Assembly (NCBI GenBank): GCA_963702935.1
Contig: OY969772.1
Span: 3,162,001 to 3,226,000 of the forward strand
DNA from: DAOTWA01 sp963702935
GTDB lineage: Bacteria; Chloroflexota; Anaerolineae; Anaerolineales; Anaerolineaceae
Direction: 5' to 3'
DNA length: 64,000 bases
Positions within the stretch are counted from its first letter, which is position 1. Each line of letters opens with the position of its first letter. Under the pieces are notes generated by a model, which worked only from the letters and a program-made list of their open reading frames with translations, had not been told where the DNA came from and did not search any database. Both the position numbers and the translations under genes were made by a program. Positions 42,358 to 53,993 of the stretch are shown here, in pieces.

Positions 42358-45300
42358 TCTCATTTTTAATTACAGCGGCTTTGCCAACCATTTCGACGTC
42401 GGCATCTTCTGCCCATCGTGGACCATCTTCCAAAGCCACATACGACGAGAGCCTCGTAAATAGTCCAGCATCTACTTCAAAATCCAGTCGGGCTCTTCTA
42501 GCTTCAGGCTCTTATTCGCTTCGCCCCAACCGAAACTTGGCAGGTTCTCTGCCTTTGTCTGGGTCAACAGCCCAGGCGGAAATACCCGATTCCCTGGTCA
42601 ATTCAGCATCGGATGGGAGGGAGTTGAGTTGCGTTTACCTGGGAGGAGTTTCCTCGGGGAACCTTTGTTTACCTGATCCAAGCCGAACAATATCCAACGT
42701 TTTTTCCCTGGACGTTGATGCATACAATTACAATAATCCTACAGAGAAAATCAAGATTTTATGCGATAGTTGGGGATGCACGCAAGTTCCAGTTTATTAT
42801 TCCATGTCTTGTTCAGTCAATTGGTCGACCGAAATCTCAGACTACGATCAAGTCACTGCACAACTGTACGTGAAGAATAGTACGAGAAATTGGTATACAC
42901 CGATCAATGTCACTGAGGTTCCATGTGGAAATGGGGAAAATGGCAGTTGTAATCTGAATTTATTGGGAGTTTTCCCGGCTAACCAGATTAAACTCGGACC
43001 CCTCAGCGGATTTTCACATATATGTGGAAGCGGGCTTTGTAGATATAATGTCTACTTACACAGGATGGCACTTTGATTGTTCCTGGACCTGGAGCCTTGA
43101 CCCGCTCGTTTTCGATCTATCAACTCTATCCAGCAACCAACCCAAGAATGGCGCCGGCGATCCGCGCGAATGCGCCATCGATGGCTGCCAGGGCGCCCAA
43201 GCCACGGCCGGCGATCCCATCAACACGCACACCGGCGCCCTGGATTTCAGTTGGGTGGATCTGAGCGTCCCAACGGCCGCCGGCCCGCTGACCTTCCAGC
43301 GCTCCTACAGCTCCGATGCGGACGCCCTCCAGGCGTATACCACGCCCCTGGGGGCGGGCTGGACGCACAACCAGGATACCCGCCTGATCTTCGACACCGG
43401 GATGGTGTGGTTCAAAGCGCACACCGCCAACCAATACCAGTTCACCGACAACGGCGACGGGACTTACACCCCCTATGCCGGCGTGCTGGCTTCCTTGACC
43501 ACCCGCACCAATCCCGAGGACGACTCGGCGGAATACGTTCTGACCGCCTCTGACCAGTCGGTGTACACGTTCTATGGGGATGGAGACCTGAAGGGGCTGG
43601 TCAAGACCTGGACGAACCCCTTGAACCAGGGATTCGTCTACCAGTACAACGCCTCCAACCAGTTGGAGGCCGTCAGCGATACCACCGGCCAGCGCTGGAT
43701 GCAGATCACCTATGGGGATGGGCAAACCCTGGACTCCAGCCTGATCGATCACGTCAGCGACAATTTTGGCCGCCAGGTGCAATTTGGCTACCAGGACGGC
43801 AACCTGGCGCAGGTTACCGACACGCTGGGGAAGGAGTGGGCCTATCAGTACGACGGGCACCTGCTTTCCCAGGTGATCGACCCTGAGGCGCGCACGATCT
43901 TGAACACGGCCTACGCGGACGGCAAAGCCGTGGCGCAGTACCAGGGCAGCGAACAAATCGGCGCCAACCAGACCCTGGCGCTCGCCTACGAGGCGGGCGA
44001 CACGGTCGTAACGGATGGAAACGGCCACCAGCGCAGCGACCAGTACGACAGCCGGGACACGAACGCCGCGCAGGAGTTCTCGGAAGGCTTCACGGTGGGG
44101 AAGCAATTCGACCCCAACTTCCGCCCCGAAACGATCACCCTGCCCGACCCGGCCGACTCCGGGGGAGGCCTTACGACCGGCTTGCAGTGGAGCGCAGACG
44201 GGCAACGCCTGGAGCAAATCACCGACGCGCAGGGCGCGCAGGTGGATTTGGGCTACGATGCGAGCAGCCAGAACCTGACCTCGATCAGCGACCCGCGCTC
44301 GGACCCCAATGCGCCCACACCGCTGGTGTCTTTCGCCTACGACGATCCTGGCCACCCCACCCTGCCGACCTCCACGCAGGATGCCGCCGGGAATCGGGTG
44401 GCGTACGTCTACACGGACGTGGAGGGCAGCGGACTGCAAGTGACCACGAACAAGCTCGATCCGGCCGGCAGCGTGGCCCAAACCACTACCACCCAATACG
44501 ATCCCTACGGCCGGGTACTATGGGTCGAGCCGAACAACGATGCGGCTTATCGAACCGGCTACACGTATACCTACGTCGCCGGGCAGGGCCAGCAGGTGAG
44601 GATCGACAATCCCGGCGGGCGGGTCGACGAGCTGTGCTACGATCCGGCCGACCGCCTGGTGCGCACGGTGCTGAACCTGCAGACGGGTGAGGGTATCCCG
44701 GACGGCTGCGACGTGGCCTACGCCGGCCAGGACAGTCGCGTCACCAGCAATACCTACGACGACAGCGGCAACCTGATCTTGGTGGTGGACCCGCGCGGCG
44801 CTCAGACGCGCACCTTCTACGACGCGCACAACCGCCCGGAGACCGTCGTGCAGAATTACACCCTCTCCGGCGAGCAGAAACCGGAGCGCCCCGTCGACCC
44901 TCCCGCGGGCAGCAACGTCTCGGAGAACCTGCGTACCGACTACTATTACGACCTGGCGGGCAACCTGATCGCTGCCATCGACCCGCGTGGGGTCATCACG
45001 CGCACCTATTACGACTCCCTCGATCGCCTGGTCGAGGTGGTCAGCAATTTGGTGGGGGAGAGCGGGCAATCCGTGGAAGAGTGGATCGCGCAGGCCGACG
45101 CGCTGCCCTTCGACCCCGGCCAGCCCGACCAGAACGTCCCGGTGCGCTATTTGTACGACGCGGCCGGCAACCGCGTCGCCCAGATCGACCTGCACCTGGC
45201 GGAGGACGGCACGCCTTACGAAGTGACCACGCGCACCTATTACGACGCGGTGCGCCAGCCGGCAGTGGTGGTGCAGAACCTGAGCGATTGGGACGCCCTG

Positions 45301-48300
45301 GATCCCCAGCCCCCCGACTGCAACCAGACCGGGGTGACCTGCGACGAAACGCACAACGTGCGCACGGATACTTTCTACGACCAGGCCGGCAACTCGATCG
45401 CCAGCATGGATCCCCTGGGGGTGATCACGCGTACCTATTACGACGCGATCAACCGCCCGAACCGAGGTGGTGCGCAACCTGGTGGGCGACGCGAACCAGT
45501 CTGTAGTAGAGTGGATCCAGGCCGCCACCCCGCCGGCTTTCGACCCGGGAGATCCCTACACCAACGTCCCCACCTATTCCCAGTACGACGACCTGGGACG
45601 CCTGGAAACGCAGACGGACGCCAGGGGCATCGTCACGCAATACGGCTACGATGCTCTCGATCGTCTGACGGACGTGTGGGAGGGTTACGTCGAGGGCGCA
45701 GCGCCCGGCTCGGACGTCAACGTGCACACCCACTATGCCTACGACGCCGCCGGCAACCTGACCGCGATCACGGACGCCAACGGACACACGCGCACCTTCA
45801 CCTACACGCCCTTCAACCAGGTGGAGAGTGAGACGGCTCCCGCGCCGTTGAGCTACGTTTCCCAATATTCTTACGACCAGGGCGGCAACCTGACCTCCGT
45901 CAAGGACGCCAATACCCCCCTGGAGCAAGACGTACCGGCTAACCGCACCCAATACGGCTACGACCTACTCAACCGGATGATCTCCGTCGATTATCCCGGC
46001 AGCCAGCGCGACAGCCAGCTCTCCTACGACGCCGCCGGGGAGCTGCGCCAGTTGAGCGACCCCGGCCTGGGCACGCTGGGCGCGACTACCTGGAACTACG
46101 ACGCGCTGGGACGGCCCACCAGCATCCAGGATCCCTTCGGGCAGACTGTCTCTTACGCCTACAACTCCACCGGCAACCGCACCCTGCTAGGCTACCCCGG
46201 GGGCGCCTACGACGTCACTTACACCTACGATCCCTTGAGCCGCCTGGCGCGGGTCACCGATGGGCAGGAGCAAAGCACCACCTACACCTACGATGCGGCC
46301 GGGAATTTGAGCGCCAGTCTGCTGCCCAATGGGGTTAGCTCCAGTTATGCCTTCAGCCCCCTGGGGCAACTGCGCGACCTGACCTATACGGTCGGCGAGC
46401 AGCAGATCGGCTACCAGTATTCCTACGATCCGGACGGCAATCGCAGCGGCGTCACCGAGAACCTGGCGGTTCTTCCAACCAACGAGCCAACGGAAACGCC
46501 TACGCCAACTGCCGTCGATACCTCTACGCCCACCCCAACGGCCACGGCCACGCATACGGCTACCACGACGCATACCCCCACGGTCACCTCTACGCCAACC
46601 CGTACCTCCACGCCGACCCGCACAGCCACACCCACACCCAGGCGGGATTTCTTGCCGTTGGTGATGAGTGATGGGAGTGGCGGCCAGCCGGCAGCCGTTT
46701 CCGTCTATCCTGCGCCGCAGTCTGCGGGGCCCCTGGAAGGGGGAGAGGGTTCCGACACGCTGTTGAACCCTTACCCGGCCCCGACCGAGGCCCCTGGCAA
46801 CCTATCTGGGGGAGAATCCTTGCTTCCTGGCCAGGCTACCCCCAGTGCAAGTAGCAGCCCGGCCCCGGGCCAAGAAGCCTACCCGGCTGCGGCTCCAGCG
46901 CCCACCTCGGATACTTCACCCTCCTTGTGGGAACAGGTGGTCAGTTTCTTCTCTCGCCTGTTCCATACGGCGCAGGCTTCATTGCTGGGAGGGAGCGAGG
47001 GCCTCAGGCAATCCGAAGGTGCGGCGGCTTCTCACTCGCTGGTGACGACCCAGACCGTGCAGATCGACTACCAGTACGACGCCTTGAACCGCCTGACGGA
47101 CGCGGATTACAGCACAGGCGAGACCTTGGCTTACGCTTACGACCCGGCCGGCAACCGCACCGCGCAGACCGTCAATGGCGCGGCCAGCGCTTACCAGTAC
47201 GACGAAGCCAACCGCCTGACCAGCGTCGATGGGGTGACGTATACCTGGGATAATAACGGCAACCTGCTCGGTGATGGCGTCAATAGCTACACGTATGACC
47301 ACGCTAACCGGCTGGTTTCAATCAGCAATCCACAATCCACAATCACCAATTCGTACGACGGCCAGGGGAATCGCTACCAGCAGACGGCCAACGGGGTGAC
47401 TTCTACTTATGCGCTCGACCTGGCGGGTGGGCTACCCCAAGTACTAAATGACGGCGCAAATACTTACCTCTACGGCCTGGGACGGATTGCGCAGCAGAAT
47501 GCCGGCGGAAGCGAGTATTTCCTCACCGATGCGCTGGGCTCCGTACGCCAATTGGTGAACGCATCGGGTACAATCGTAGAGACAGAGTCTTTCAACCCTT
47601 ATGGGAACCTGCTCGATAGCAGCGGCACCTTAACAAGTTACGGCTTTGCCGGCGAATGGACAGACGGGACAGACTTGCAGTATTTGCGAGCGAGGTATTA
47701 TTCCCCGGCGACCGGAAGCTTCCTGAGCCGCGACCCCTTCTCAGGCAGTTTGACACAACCGAGTTCTCTAACGCCGTATCCTTATGCATTGAATAACCCT
47801 ATACTGTATAAAGACCCAAGTGGAGAATATATTAAATCGCCGCTAGACATCGCTTTTATTGTGTACGATGCTGGATCCATCGCCTCGGACGTATACCGTA
47901 TCAACCAAAATCGTTGTCATTCTGACGAACTCATGCGTCAACTCTGGATCGATGCGGGGGCGTTGGCGCTTGACGTAGCCTTCCTTGCTCTCCCTGGCGC
48001 AACTGGTGGAGGTATGGGATTACGGTTTGCCCTGGCTGGAGCAAACGCGACCTGGGATGTAGCTAAAGCGGCTCAATTCGGGTATGTTGGTTTGAGAGGG
48101 TTACAAGTAGTTGGTAAGGGTTTGCAGGTTGGAGAGCAGTTGACGTATTTTGCAAATACAACCACTAATCATGGGCATCATCCTTTGCCTCAGTATCTTT
48201 TAGGGCCAAAGAAACAGGACCTTTACAATTTGAACGATAAGTTGCATATGGAGTACCATAACCGGTTGGATGAATTGTTGCCAAGAAAGTTGGGCAAGAA

Positions 48301-48457
48301 TTATTATGAAGAGTTGTTAAATTCTGCTTCTAAACAAGGAAAGCTATATGAATTCCTTCTAAAGTTTAATAAATATTTCGATAAGACTTTTGGTACCCAT
48401 ACCTATGAAACCTTAGAGGATGTATTAAGAAATGAGGGTTGGTTACCAAAACCATGA
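42330..48457 (+). CDS. secreted RHS/YD-repeat polymorphic toxin with GHH-nuclease-like tip (two frameshifts)
   Basis: About 2,040 residues once two single-base shifts (near 43055 and 45462) are corrected. Order: signal peptide beginning in the MITE (LGLIISFLITAALP), a Cys-containing N-terminal region, a DUF6531-like start (AGDPINTHTGALDFSW), many YD repeats (YDPYGRV, YDAAGNL types), a Thr/Pro-rich linker ending RRDFLPLVM at about 46460-46670, and a second low-complexity linker to about 47030. The RHS core then ends with YLRARYYSPATGSFLSRDPF and DPSGEY. The tip has a hydrophobic pretoxin part and then NHGHHPLPQYLLGP with NLNDKLHMEYHNRLDELL, matching GHH/HNH-fold nuclease toxins. It is probably Sec-exported and used in contact-dependent competition. 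The next gene is a candidate immunity protein. Confidence 0.85.
47146..47725 (+). repeat. RHS core segment copied in downstream cassettes
   Basis: Near-identical DNA recurs at 49095-49715, 51357-51700, 55725-56050 and 57732-58205, including distinctive runs such as CAATCCACAATCCACAATCA and CGCTACCAGCAGACGGCCAA. Each downstream copy starts at a different point of the core. These direct repeats would allow homologous recombination that swaps toxin tips. Confidence 0.85.
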
Positions 48458-48511
48458 TAGTATAAATACACAACCAGAGTAATTGTGTGATTTAATTTAT
48501 TGGAGGTATAA

Positions 48512-49039
48512 ATGAAGTTACTAAAAAAAGATTACGAGCTTAGTATATCAAACTTGAAGAAATTTCCAGTTTGGGAATTCGCTTACGAAGAAACAAAAAT
48601 GGATAACTTAAGTGGAAGAACAATGAGGCCTAATACTTCCGGTCCCCCTTATGATATTCACAAGTCTCGATTTCTTATTCGCACAAGCTTTCGATTGGCA
48701 AATGGTATGGAGTTTAAAGGCCACACAAAACCCTTTGACCTTCTTGACCAGTTCATGGGACACTTATCTCCCATTGATCTTTATCCAGTGATTATGACTC
48801 CAAAGGGATATGTTGTTTTTTGGTACGGAATCTATAAACCCGACCCGGAGGAAATAGCTAAAAATTATCAATTACTTGGGCAAAATCCTTCCGATGTTTT
48901 TCCTATCAGATTTGAGCTGGATGAAGAGATTATCAATGGGGTTTCTAAAGGGATAATCGAAGGGTTCATGTACTGTGAAGAAGATGAGGTTAGTGACTTT
49001 TTTTGCATGAAACAAACGGACATCAAGCTTATCAAGTAG
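48512..49039 (+). CDS. candidate immunity protein for the GHH-type toxin
   Basis: 175 residues, not recognised as a named immunity family. AT-rich compared with the RHS core, like other toxin-tip and immunity DNA here. Soluble, mixed alpha/beta, with no signal peptide, as expected for a cytoplasmic inhibitor. Notable strings: RFLIRTSFRLANGMEFKG, VVFWYGIYKPDPEEI and FPIRFELDEEIINGVSKG. It begins 54 bases after the toxin stop with a GGAGG ribosome site. The role is inferred from position only; a co-transferred gene of other function remains possible. Confidence 0.6.
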   Translation: MKLLKKDYELSISNLKKFPVWEFAYEETKMDNLSGRTMRPNTSGPPYDIHKSRFLIRTSFRLANGMEFKGHTKPFDLLDQFMGHLSPIDLYPVIMTPKGYVVFWYGIYKPDPEEIAKNYQLLGQNPSDVFPIRFELDEEIINGVSKGIIEGFMYCEEDEVSDFFCMKQTDIKLIK

Positions 49040-49084
49040 TTTGCGCCATTATTTAATAACGCGACAAAAGGTCATGGCTTTTTG

Positions 49085-50595
49085 ATGTTGTCACAGGATC
49101 CGGCCGGCAACCGCACCGCGCAAACCGTCGATGGCGCGGCCAGCATTTACCAGTACGACGAAGCCAACCGCCTGGCCAGCGTCGATGGGGTGACGTATAC
49201 CTGGGATAATAACGGCAACCTGCTCGGTGATGGCACCTACATCTATACGTATGACCACGCTAACCGGCTGGTTTCAATCAGCAATCCACAATCCACAATC
49301 ACCAATTCGTACGACGGTCAGGGGAATCGCTACCAGCAGACGGCCAACGGGGTGACTTCTACTTATGCGCTCGACCTGGCAGCCGGCCTGCCTCAAGTAT
49401 TGAGTGACGGTGCGAACACCTACCTCTACGGCCTGGGACGGATTGCGCAGCAGAGTGCCGGCGGAAGCGAGTATTTCCTCGCCGACGCGCTGGGCTCGGT
49501 GCGCCAGTTGGTGGACGCATCGGGTACAATAGTGGGGACGCAGTCTTTCGACCCGTACGGGAACCCGCTCAGCAGCCGCGGCACCTTAACAAGTTACGGC
49601 TTTGCCGGCGAATGGACGGACGAAACAGGCTTGCAGTATTTGCGAGCGCGGTATTACTCCCCGGCAACCGGCAGCTTCCTGAGCCGCGACCCCTTCTTGG
49701 GGAGCCTGAACCAACCCGCCACGCTCAATGCCTACAGCTATGCTGGAGGGAACCCGGTCCTATACTCGGATCCTTCTGGGCGCTGTATTGATGGGATCAG
49801 CACGGTAGTGTGCACAATCGCCTTCGGGGCGGTGATTGGGGCAGCCGTGGACATTGGCTCCCAGGTTGCCCGCATGCATCCGCAGAACCTGGGGCAGGCT
49901 TTCGCCTGCCTCGACTTGGGCGAAGTGGGTGCGGCAGCCGGGGCAGGCGCTGTGGCCGGGTTAGCTGGGTTTGCCAGCTTTGGGGCGATCACCTCCATCT
50001 TTGGAACCAGTCTCTTGCCAACCCTTGGGGGAGGAGCGCTTTCGGGTGCTCTGGCAGGCCAATATGGGCGACTGGCGCAACTGACCTTCAGCGGGCAGCT
50101 CTCCCGGGCCGGGGAGGTGATGTTCCGGCCCCAGGATATGGCCATAGATGCTGCGTTGGGTGGTCTTGGAGGGGCGATAGGCTATGGTATCCAGCGTGGA
50201 TTATCCGGCATTGCCGAGGATATTCTCCAGGGAGCAACTGATTCGGCGAACCGGGGATTGGCTGCAAACCCCAGTGTAGCACAAGAGGTATTATCACTTA
50301 AGGAATATGCAGCTGGTCAATCGAATCCCGCCGTTGCCAGGATGGAGTATGGCAATGCAGTTGAGAGATTGGCCGGGCAGCAAATAGAGAACTCCCCATT
50401 AAAGTACTTGTATAGACATGTTGGAGGTTCCGAATAATCCAGACTTTGTAGGAAGTAGATTATTTTAATGGGTTAAACTTTGATATTACTACGAATACAT
50501 CCCGATCTGTTGCCAGCCACTTATCAAGGAGTTATGGACAAGAATTAATCCTCTCAACCTATTCTCGGCCTATTGGTTTCACGGTGTTCCCATGA
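49085..50595 (+). CDS. RHS tip cassette 1: core fragment plus REase-like toxin (frameshifted end)
   Basis: Begins abruptly inside the RHS core (DPAGNRTAQTVDGAAS) and continues in frame through TYTWDNNGNLLGDG, DALGSVRQLVDASGT and YLRARYYSPATGSFLSRDPF to a different tip. The tip has a Gly/Ala-rich pretoxin region, then SNPAVARMEYGNAVERLAGQ. Near 50433 and 50462 two one-base extras break the frame; without them it continues NNPDFVGSRLFNGLNFDITT, SRSYGQELILSTYSRP and GFTVFP to 50595. PDFxG and FDITT are marks of restriction-endonuclease-fold tips of RHS toxins (inference). No signal peptide or N-terminal domain, so it is probably a silent reservoir unless recombined. ATG 49085 may be fortuitous. 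Confidence 0.7.
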
Positions 50596-51285
50596 ATCAC
50601 GAATACGATCGTCAAGAGTTCGATGGTTTTTTTGACCATCCAGGTCGAACTTTCTCAGACATGACCTTCAAGTACTGTGGCTTTCGTAGTTGTTTTATTT
50701 CTGCCACCAGGAATCCTCGAAAACGATCTACTATCCGTAATATGCAGTTTTTATGGCTGTGAAGTTACTGGATGTACCATACATCCTGCAATCATCGAGG
50801 ACGTTCTGGTAAGCGGCTTGAAGACCAACACACTTCTACAGACTTGGGGAGCAGTCTTCAAGTACGTAAAACTCGAAGGTAACATTGGGAGAATTATGAC
50901 CAGCCCATTTGTATCTCCTGGATGGGCTAAGCCCAAACAACAGGTTGCCTTCGACGAGGCCAATGCCCAATATTACGAAACCGTGGACTGGGCGTTGGAT
51001 ATCAGTGAAGCGCGGTTTTATGAGTGTGACATCCGTGGGATACCGGCCCGTCTGATCCGGCGCGACCCGGAAACTCAGGTGGTTGTGACCAGAGAGAAGG
51101 CATTAATGGGGAAATGGAAGGAGCTCGACTTATCGAAGACATATTGGGCGACAGGAATTCAGTTCATGCTCAATCGTGGGGATCGAGACGTCGTTTTGGT
51201 AGCCCCTAAAAGGGATCCCAAATATCCTGATCTTTTGGATGGCTTGAAGCTACTACGTGATGCGGGAGTGGCGGAGCCAGAATAA
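50592..51285 (+). CDS. candidate immunity protein of cassette 1 (pentapeptide-like, one frameshift)
   Basis: Overlaps the restored toxin end as ATGA (50592), tight coupling expected of a toxin-immunity pair. About 230 residues after removing one T from the TTTTT near 50748, which joins MNHEYDRQEFDGFF...STIRNMQ to FYGCEVTGCTIHPAIIEDV. The N-terminal half has pentapeptide-like spacing (TFSDM, TFKYC, GFRSC). The second half contains WGAVFKYVKLEGNIGRIM and RDPETQVVVTREK. The uncorrected frame would start within the gene at 50677. A similar arrangement next to PDFxG-type RHS tips is familiar, but the family name is not certain. Confidence 0.6.
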
Positions 51286-52409
51286 CGCGAGTTGTGATGA
51301 GTGGAGGGGTGGTATAAACGTGATCGTATCATACCGCCCCATCCTCATCGCTCACGCTCTCGACCTGGCAGCCAGCCTGCCGCAAGTGCTGGGTGATGGT
51401 GCGAACACCTATCTGTACGGCCTGGGACGCATCGCACAGCAGAATGCCGGCGGGAGCGAGTATTTCCTCACCGATGCCCTGGGCTCGGTGCGCCAATTAG
51501 TGGACGCATCGGGTACAATCGTAGAGACAGAGTTTTTCAACCCCTATGGGAACCTGCTCGACAGCAGCGGCACCTTAACAAGTTACGGCTTTGCCGGCGA
51601 ATGGAGGGACGGGACAGGCTTGCAGTATTTGCGAGCGCGGTATTACTCACCGGACCAAGGAAGCTTCATCACTAAGGACCCCTTCTCAGGGGTGTTGGCC
51701 CAGCCGACTTCGCTGACGCCCTACCAGTATGCCTTCAACAATCCAGTGTTACGGACTGATCCAAGCGGGGAATTCGTCGATACTCTGTTTGACATTGCTT
51801 CGGTTGGATATGACCTATACACCATTGTCAATAAGAACAATCACGGTTGTGCGGTAAGCTGGAGTGACTGGGCAGCATTGGGGTTGGACGCTCTCGGTCT
51901 GGCGATTCCCTTTGTCCCTGCTGTGGGTGGAGTTGTTTTTAGAGCAGCTGCACATGGAGATGAGGTTTGGGATGCACTGAGAGCAATTGAAGAATTTGAC
52001 AAATATACCGGCGATGTGGCAAGATTTGTTTCGCAGTCTGATGATGCTGATATTGTTTATCGTGTGATGCGTTCAGAGCAACATCCCGCGTCCTTGATTG
52101 AGGGAATTTGGGCGAAAAACCCTCTAGCAAACTATTTGCCACAAACACATGTCGCTAAAGGAAATCTTCTACAAACGAACTGGATATCCACTACTCACGA
52201 CCTGGAATGGGCAAAGAGCTTTCAAATTGACGATCCAATTTATGTGATTGACCTTAAGTAAAGTTAATTCACCAATAATAGATACAAATATTCCCGGAAC
52301 AATGAATGGATGGCATTTTATCCCAAGAGACTTAGCAAAGCGAGCTTCGGAAGTTCTGGTGGAGAAATGGATTCCCCCAGAAGCGATAATAGGAGTATTC
52401 ACCAAATAG
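51257..52409 (+). CDS. RHS tip cassette 2: core fragment plus ADP-ribosyltransferase-like toxin (one frameshift)
   Basis: RHS homology begins near 51355 (ALDLAASLPQVLGDGANTYL) after about 30 unrelated codons that overlap the preceding immunity gene; the GTG start at 51257 is probably fortuitous. The core ends with YLRARYYSPDQGSFITKDPF and DPSGEF. The pretoxin part contains DTLFDIASVGYDLYTIVNK and the tip reads DIVYRVMRSEQHPASLIEG, NWISTTHDLEWAK and ASEVLVEKWIPPEAI, an R...STT...E pattern of ADP-ribosyltransferase folds. The frame stops at 52261, but removing one T near 52256 restores the tail to 52409, as the intact paralogue at 55692-56771 shows. Confidence 0.7.
51620..51992 (+). repeat. recent duplication, copy A
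   Basis: About 373 bases nearly identical to 55983-56355 (offset 4363), with only a few differences such as TTTGTCCC versus TTTATCCC. It covers the end of the RHS core and the pretoxin region. Similarity falls sharply where the toxin domain begins. Confidence 0.85.
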
Positions 52410-52421
52410 GAGAGCGGACAA

Positions 52422-52796
52422 ATGAACCGACAGCAATGCATTGATGTGATAATGTTTGAGTGTATAGCCATGAAAGGCTTTCTAATCAACCTAAGGGGCA
52501 GAGCTTTCTTGTGGGAGCACTTCGAAAAACTTAAAAATGCTTTACGCGAGTATCAAGGTTTAGTGAGTGGAGAGGAATTTATCGAGCGGAGAATTGCCTA
52601 TTGTCTCCATTTCTTAGATATTGAATTAATGTCTGCAACGAATTATTTTCCAAAATCAGACGAAGAGAAAATTATGATTAATAGAATTTATTCGGAAATA
52701 TCTGAAGTTATCGAAGGAAATTTTAACGCCCGAGTTCATGAGAGGTCCATTGCCAGAAGATTATATGTGATAGCCAAGAATTTAGCCTTCTTGTAA
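52422..52796 (+). CDS. candidate immunity protein of cassette 2
   Basis: 124 residues, largely helical, acidic/neutral and soluble. It is paralogous to the gene at 56782: shared MNRx...ID, ECIA, GFL, LRxR and ALR(E/D)Y at the same positions, ERxxAYCxxxLD, and a YFP followed by DEE. It starts 12 bases after the restored toxin stop, with AGGAG upstream. Both related toxins being followed by related small proteins is strong positional evidence for immunity. No named family is recognised. Confidence 0.65.
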   Translation: MNRQQCIDVIMFECIAMKGFLINLRGRAFLWEHFEKLKNALREYQGLVSGEEFIERRIAYCLHFLDIELMSATNYFPKSDEEKIMINRIYSEISEVIEGNFNARVHERSIARRLYVIAKNLAFL

Positions 52797-52914
52797 ATTT
52801 CGTGGCTGGCAGCATAGTATCGCTTTACTGATAGGCTTTACTGTCAATAGGCAATTTTAGAGGAGGTAACTAGACTTCAAAAGCCGGATAGAGATAATAA
52901 ATATCCAAAGAAAA

Positions 52915-53107
52915 AGTGGGCAACCGCACCTCGCAGACCATCGACGGCGCAGCCAGCAGTTAGCAGTGCAACCGGACTAATCGGTTGACAGGTGTCAGTG
53001 GTCAGGGGGCCGTATACAGCTTTGCCTACGATGGCCAGAGGAATCGCTACCAGCAGACGGCCAATGGAGTGACCACCACTTATGCGCTCGACCTGGCGGG
53101 TGGGCTG
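52915..53107 (+). pseudogene. RHS cassette 3, 5' remnant before the IS
   Basis: RHS core DNA resumes with GNRTSQTIDGAAS, quickly meets a stop, then continues as FAYDGQRNRYQQTANG and TYALDLAGGL, where the IS21-type element begins. The sequence is more degraded than the other core copies. The interval 52797-52914 shows no feature. Confidence 0.7.
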
Positions 53108-53127
53108 TGTCAATATTCGCCCGTAAA

Positions 53128-53182
53128 TGCGCCACCTCTTTTCGGCAACACTGCGCCAGCACTTTTCGGCCGTGATGCGCCA
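53128..53182. repeat. IS left-end 24-bp repeats
   Basis: TGCGCCA recurs at 53128, 53152 and 53176, exactly 24 bases apart, within repeated units containing TTTTCGGC. Multiple terminal repeats of this kind are the transposase-binding sites of IS21 elements. They are inverted relative to the right-end set. Confidence 0.8.
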
Positions 53183-53219
53183 CCCGGAGAGCGGATGCAA
53201 ATGCAAAGTGGCTGGAATT

Positions 53220-53993
53220 TTAAGGTTCGGTTGTCTGAGTTTGCACCTCCTCCAACAGCTTGTTGCGGCCCTGGGAACGGAAGCTGGGACCACGGATCAC
53301 GATGACTTCCGCCCGATCTAGGAGCCTGTCCAGCCCGGCTGAGGCCAGCAAGGGATCCAGGAACAGATCCGGCCATTCGTTGGGAGCCCGGTTGGAGGTC
53401 AAGAGAATACTACCGTGCTCGTAGCGCTCGTTAATCACATCGTACAAGTCTTCCGGACCCGGTGGTTGCAGCGGTTTGAGCCCGAAGTCGTCCAGGATCA
53501 GCAGTTCCGGGCGCAGGTACAGGCTCATGCGGCGCTCCCAGGAGCCATCCGCCCGGCCGCCGTTGAGGTGCTGGAGCATCTTCTGGGTATTCAGAAACAA
53601 CACGTCCAGCCCCTGGCGGGCCGCTTCCTGGCCCAGCGCCTGGGCTAAATGACTTTTTCCGACCCCCGTGGGGCCGCAGATCAGCACGTTGTGCTTCTGG
53701 CGCACAAACTCGCAGGAAGCCAGGTTGAGGATCTGCTGGCGATTGAGGTTGGGGTTGAAGTGGAAATCGAAGCCCTCCAGGGTCTTGGTGGTGTTGAGCG
53801 CACCCCGGCGCAGGCGCAGGTTGAGCTGCTTCTGGGATCGGCGCTCGACTTCGTCCTCCAGCAGGCGGGAGAGGAACTCGACGTAACTCCACTGCCCGTC
53901 AATGGCCTGGCGGTTGCGCGCGTCCATCGTCTCCAGCACCCCCGAGAGGCGCAAATGGCGCAGTTGGTCGGAGAGTTGGTGTTTCAGCTCCAT
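53220..53993 (-). CDS. istB: IS21-family helper ATPase IstB
   Basis: 257 residues, AAA+ ATPase that selects the target and stimulates the IstA transposase. Walker A CGPTGVGKSHLAQALG (about residues 106-121), Walker B LLILDDFGLKPL, and the sensor region ILLTSNRAPNEW. The N-terminal helical part (LRHLRLSGVLETMDARNRQA) is typical. It overlaps the 3' end of istA by ten bases. Confidence 0.95.
   Translation of the reverse strand: MELKHQLSDQLRHLRLSGVLETMDARNRQAIDGQWSYVEFLSRLLEDEVERRSQKQLNLRLRRGALNTTKTLEGFDFHFNPNLNRQQILNLASCEFVRQKHNVLICGPTGVGKSHLAQALGQEAARQGLDVLFLNTQKMLQHLNGGRADGSWERRMSLYLRPELLILDDFGLKPLQPPGPEDLYDVINERYEHGSILLTSNRAPNEWPDLFLDPLLASAGLDRLLDRAEVIVIRGPSFRSQGRNKLLEEVQTQTTEP

Noticed and set aside
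43126..44496. 456-residue minus-strand frame inside the RHS gene, and similar antisense frames to 45952
   Set aside because: Low-complexity Val/Arg/Gly composition produced by the YD-repeat codons on the other strand.
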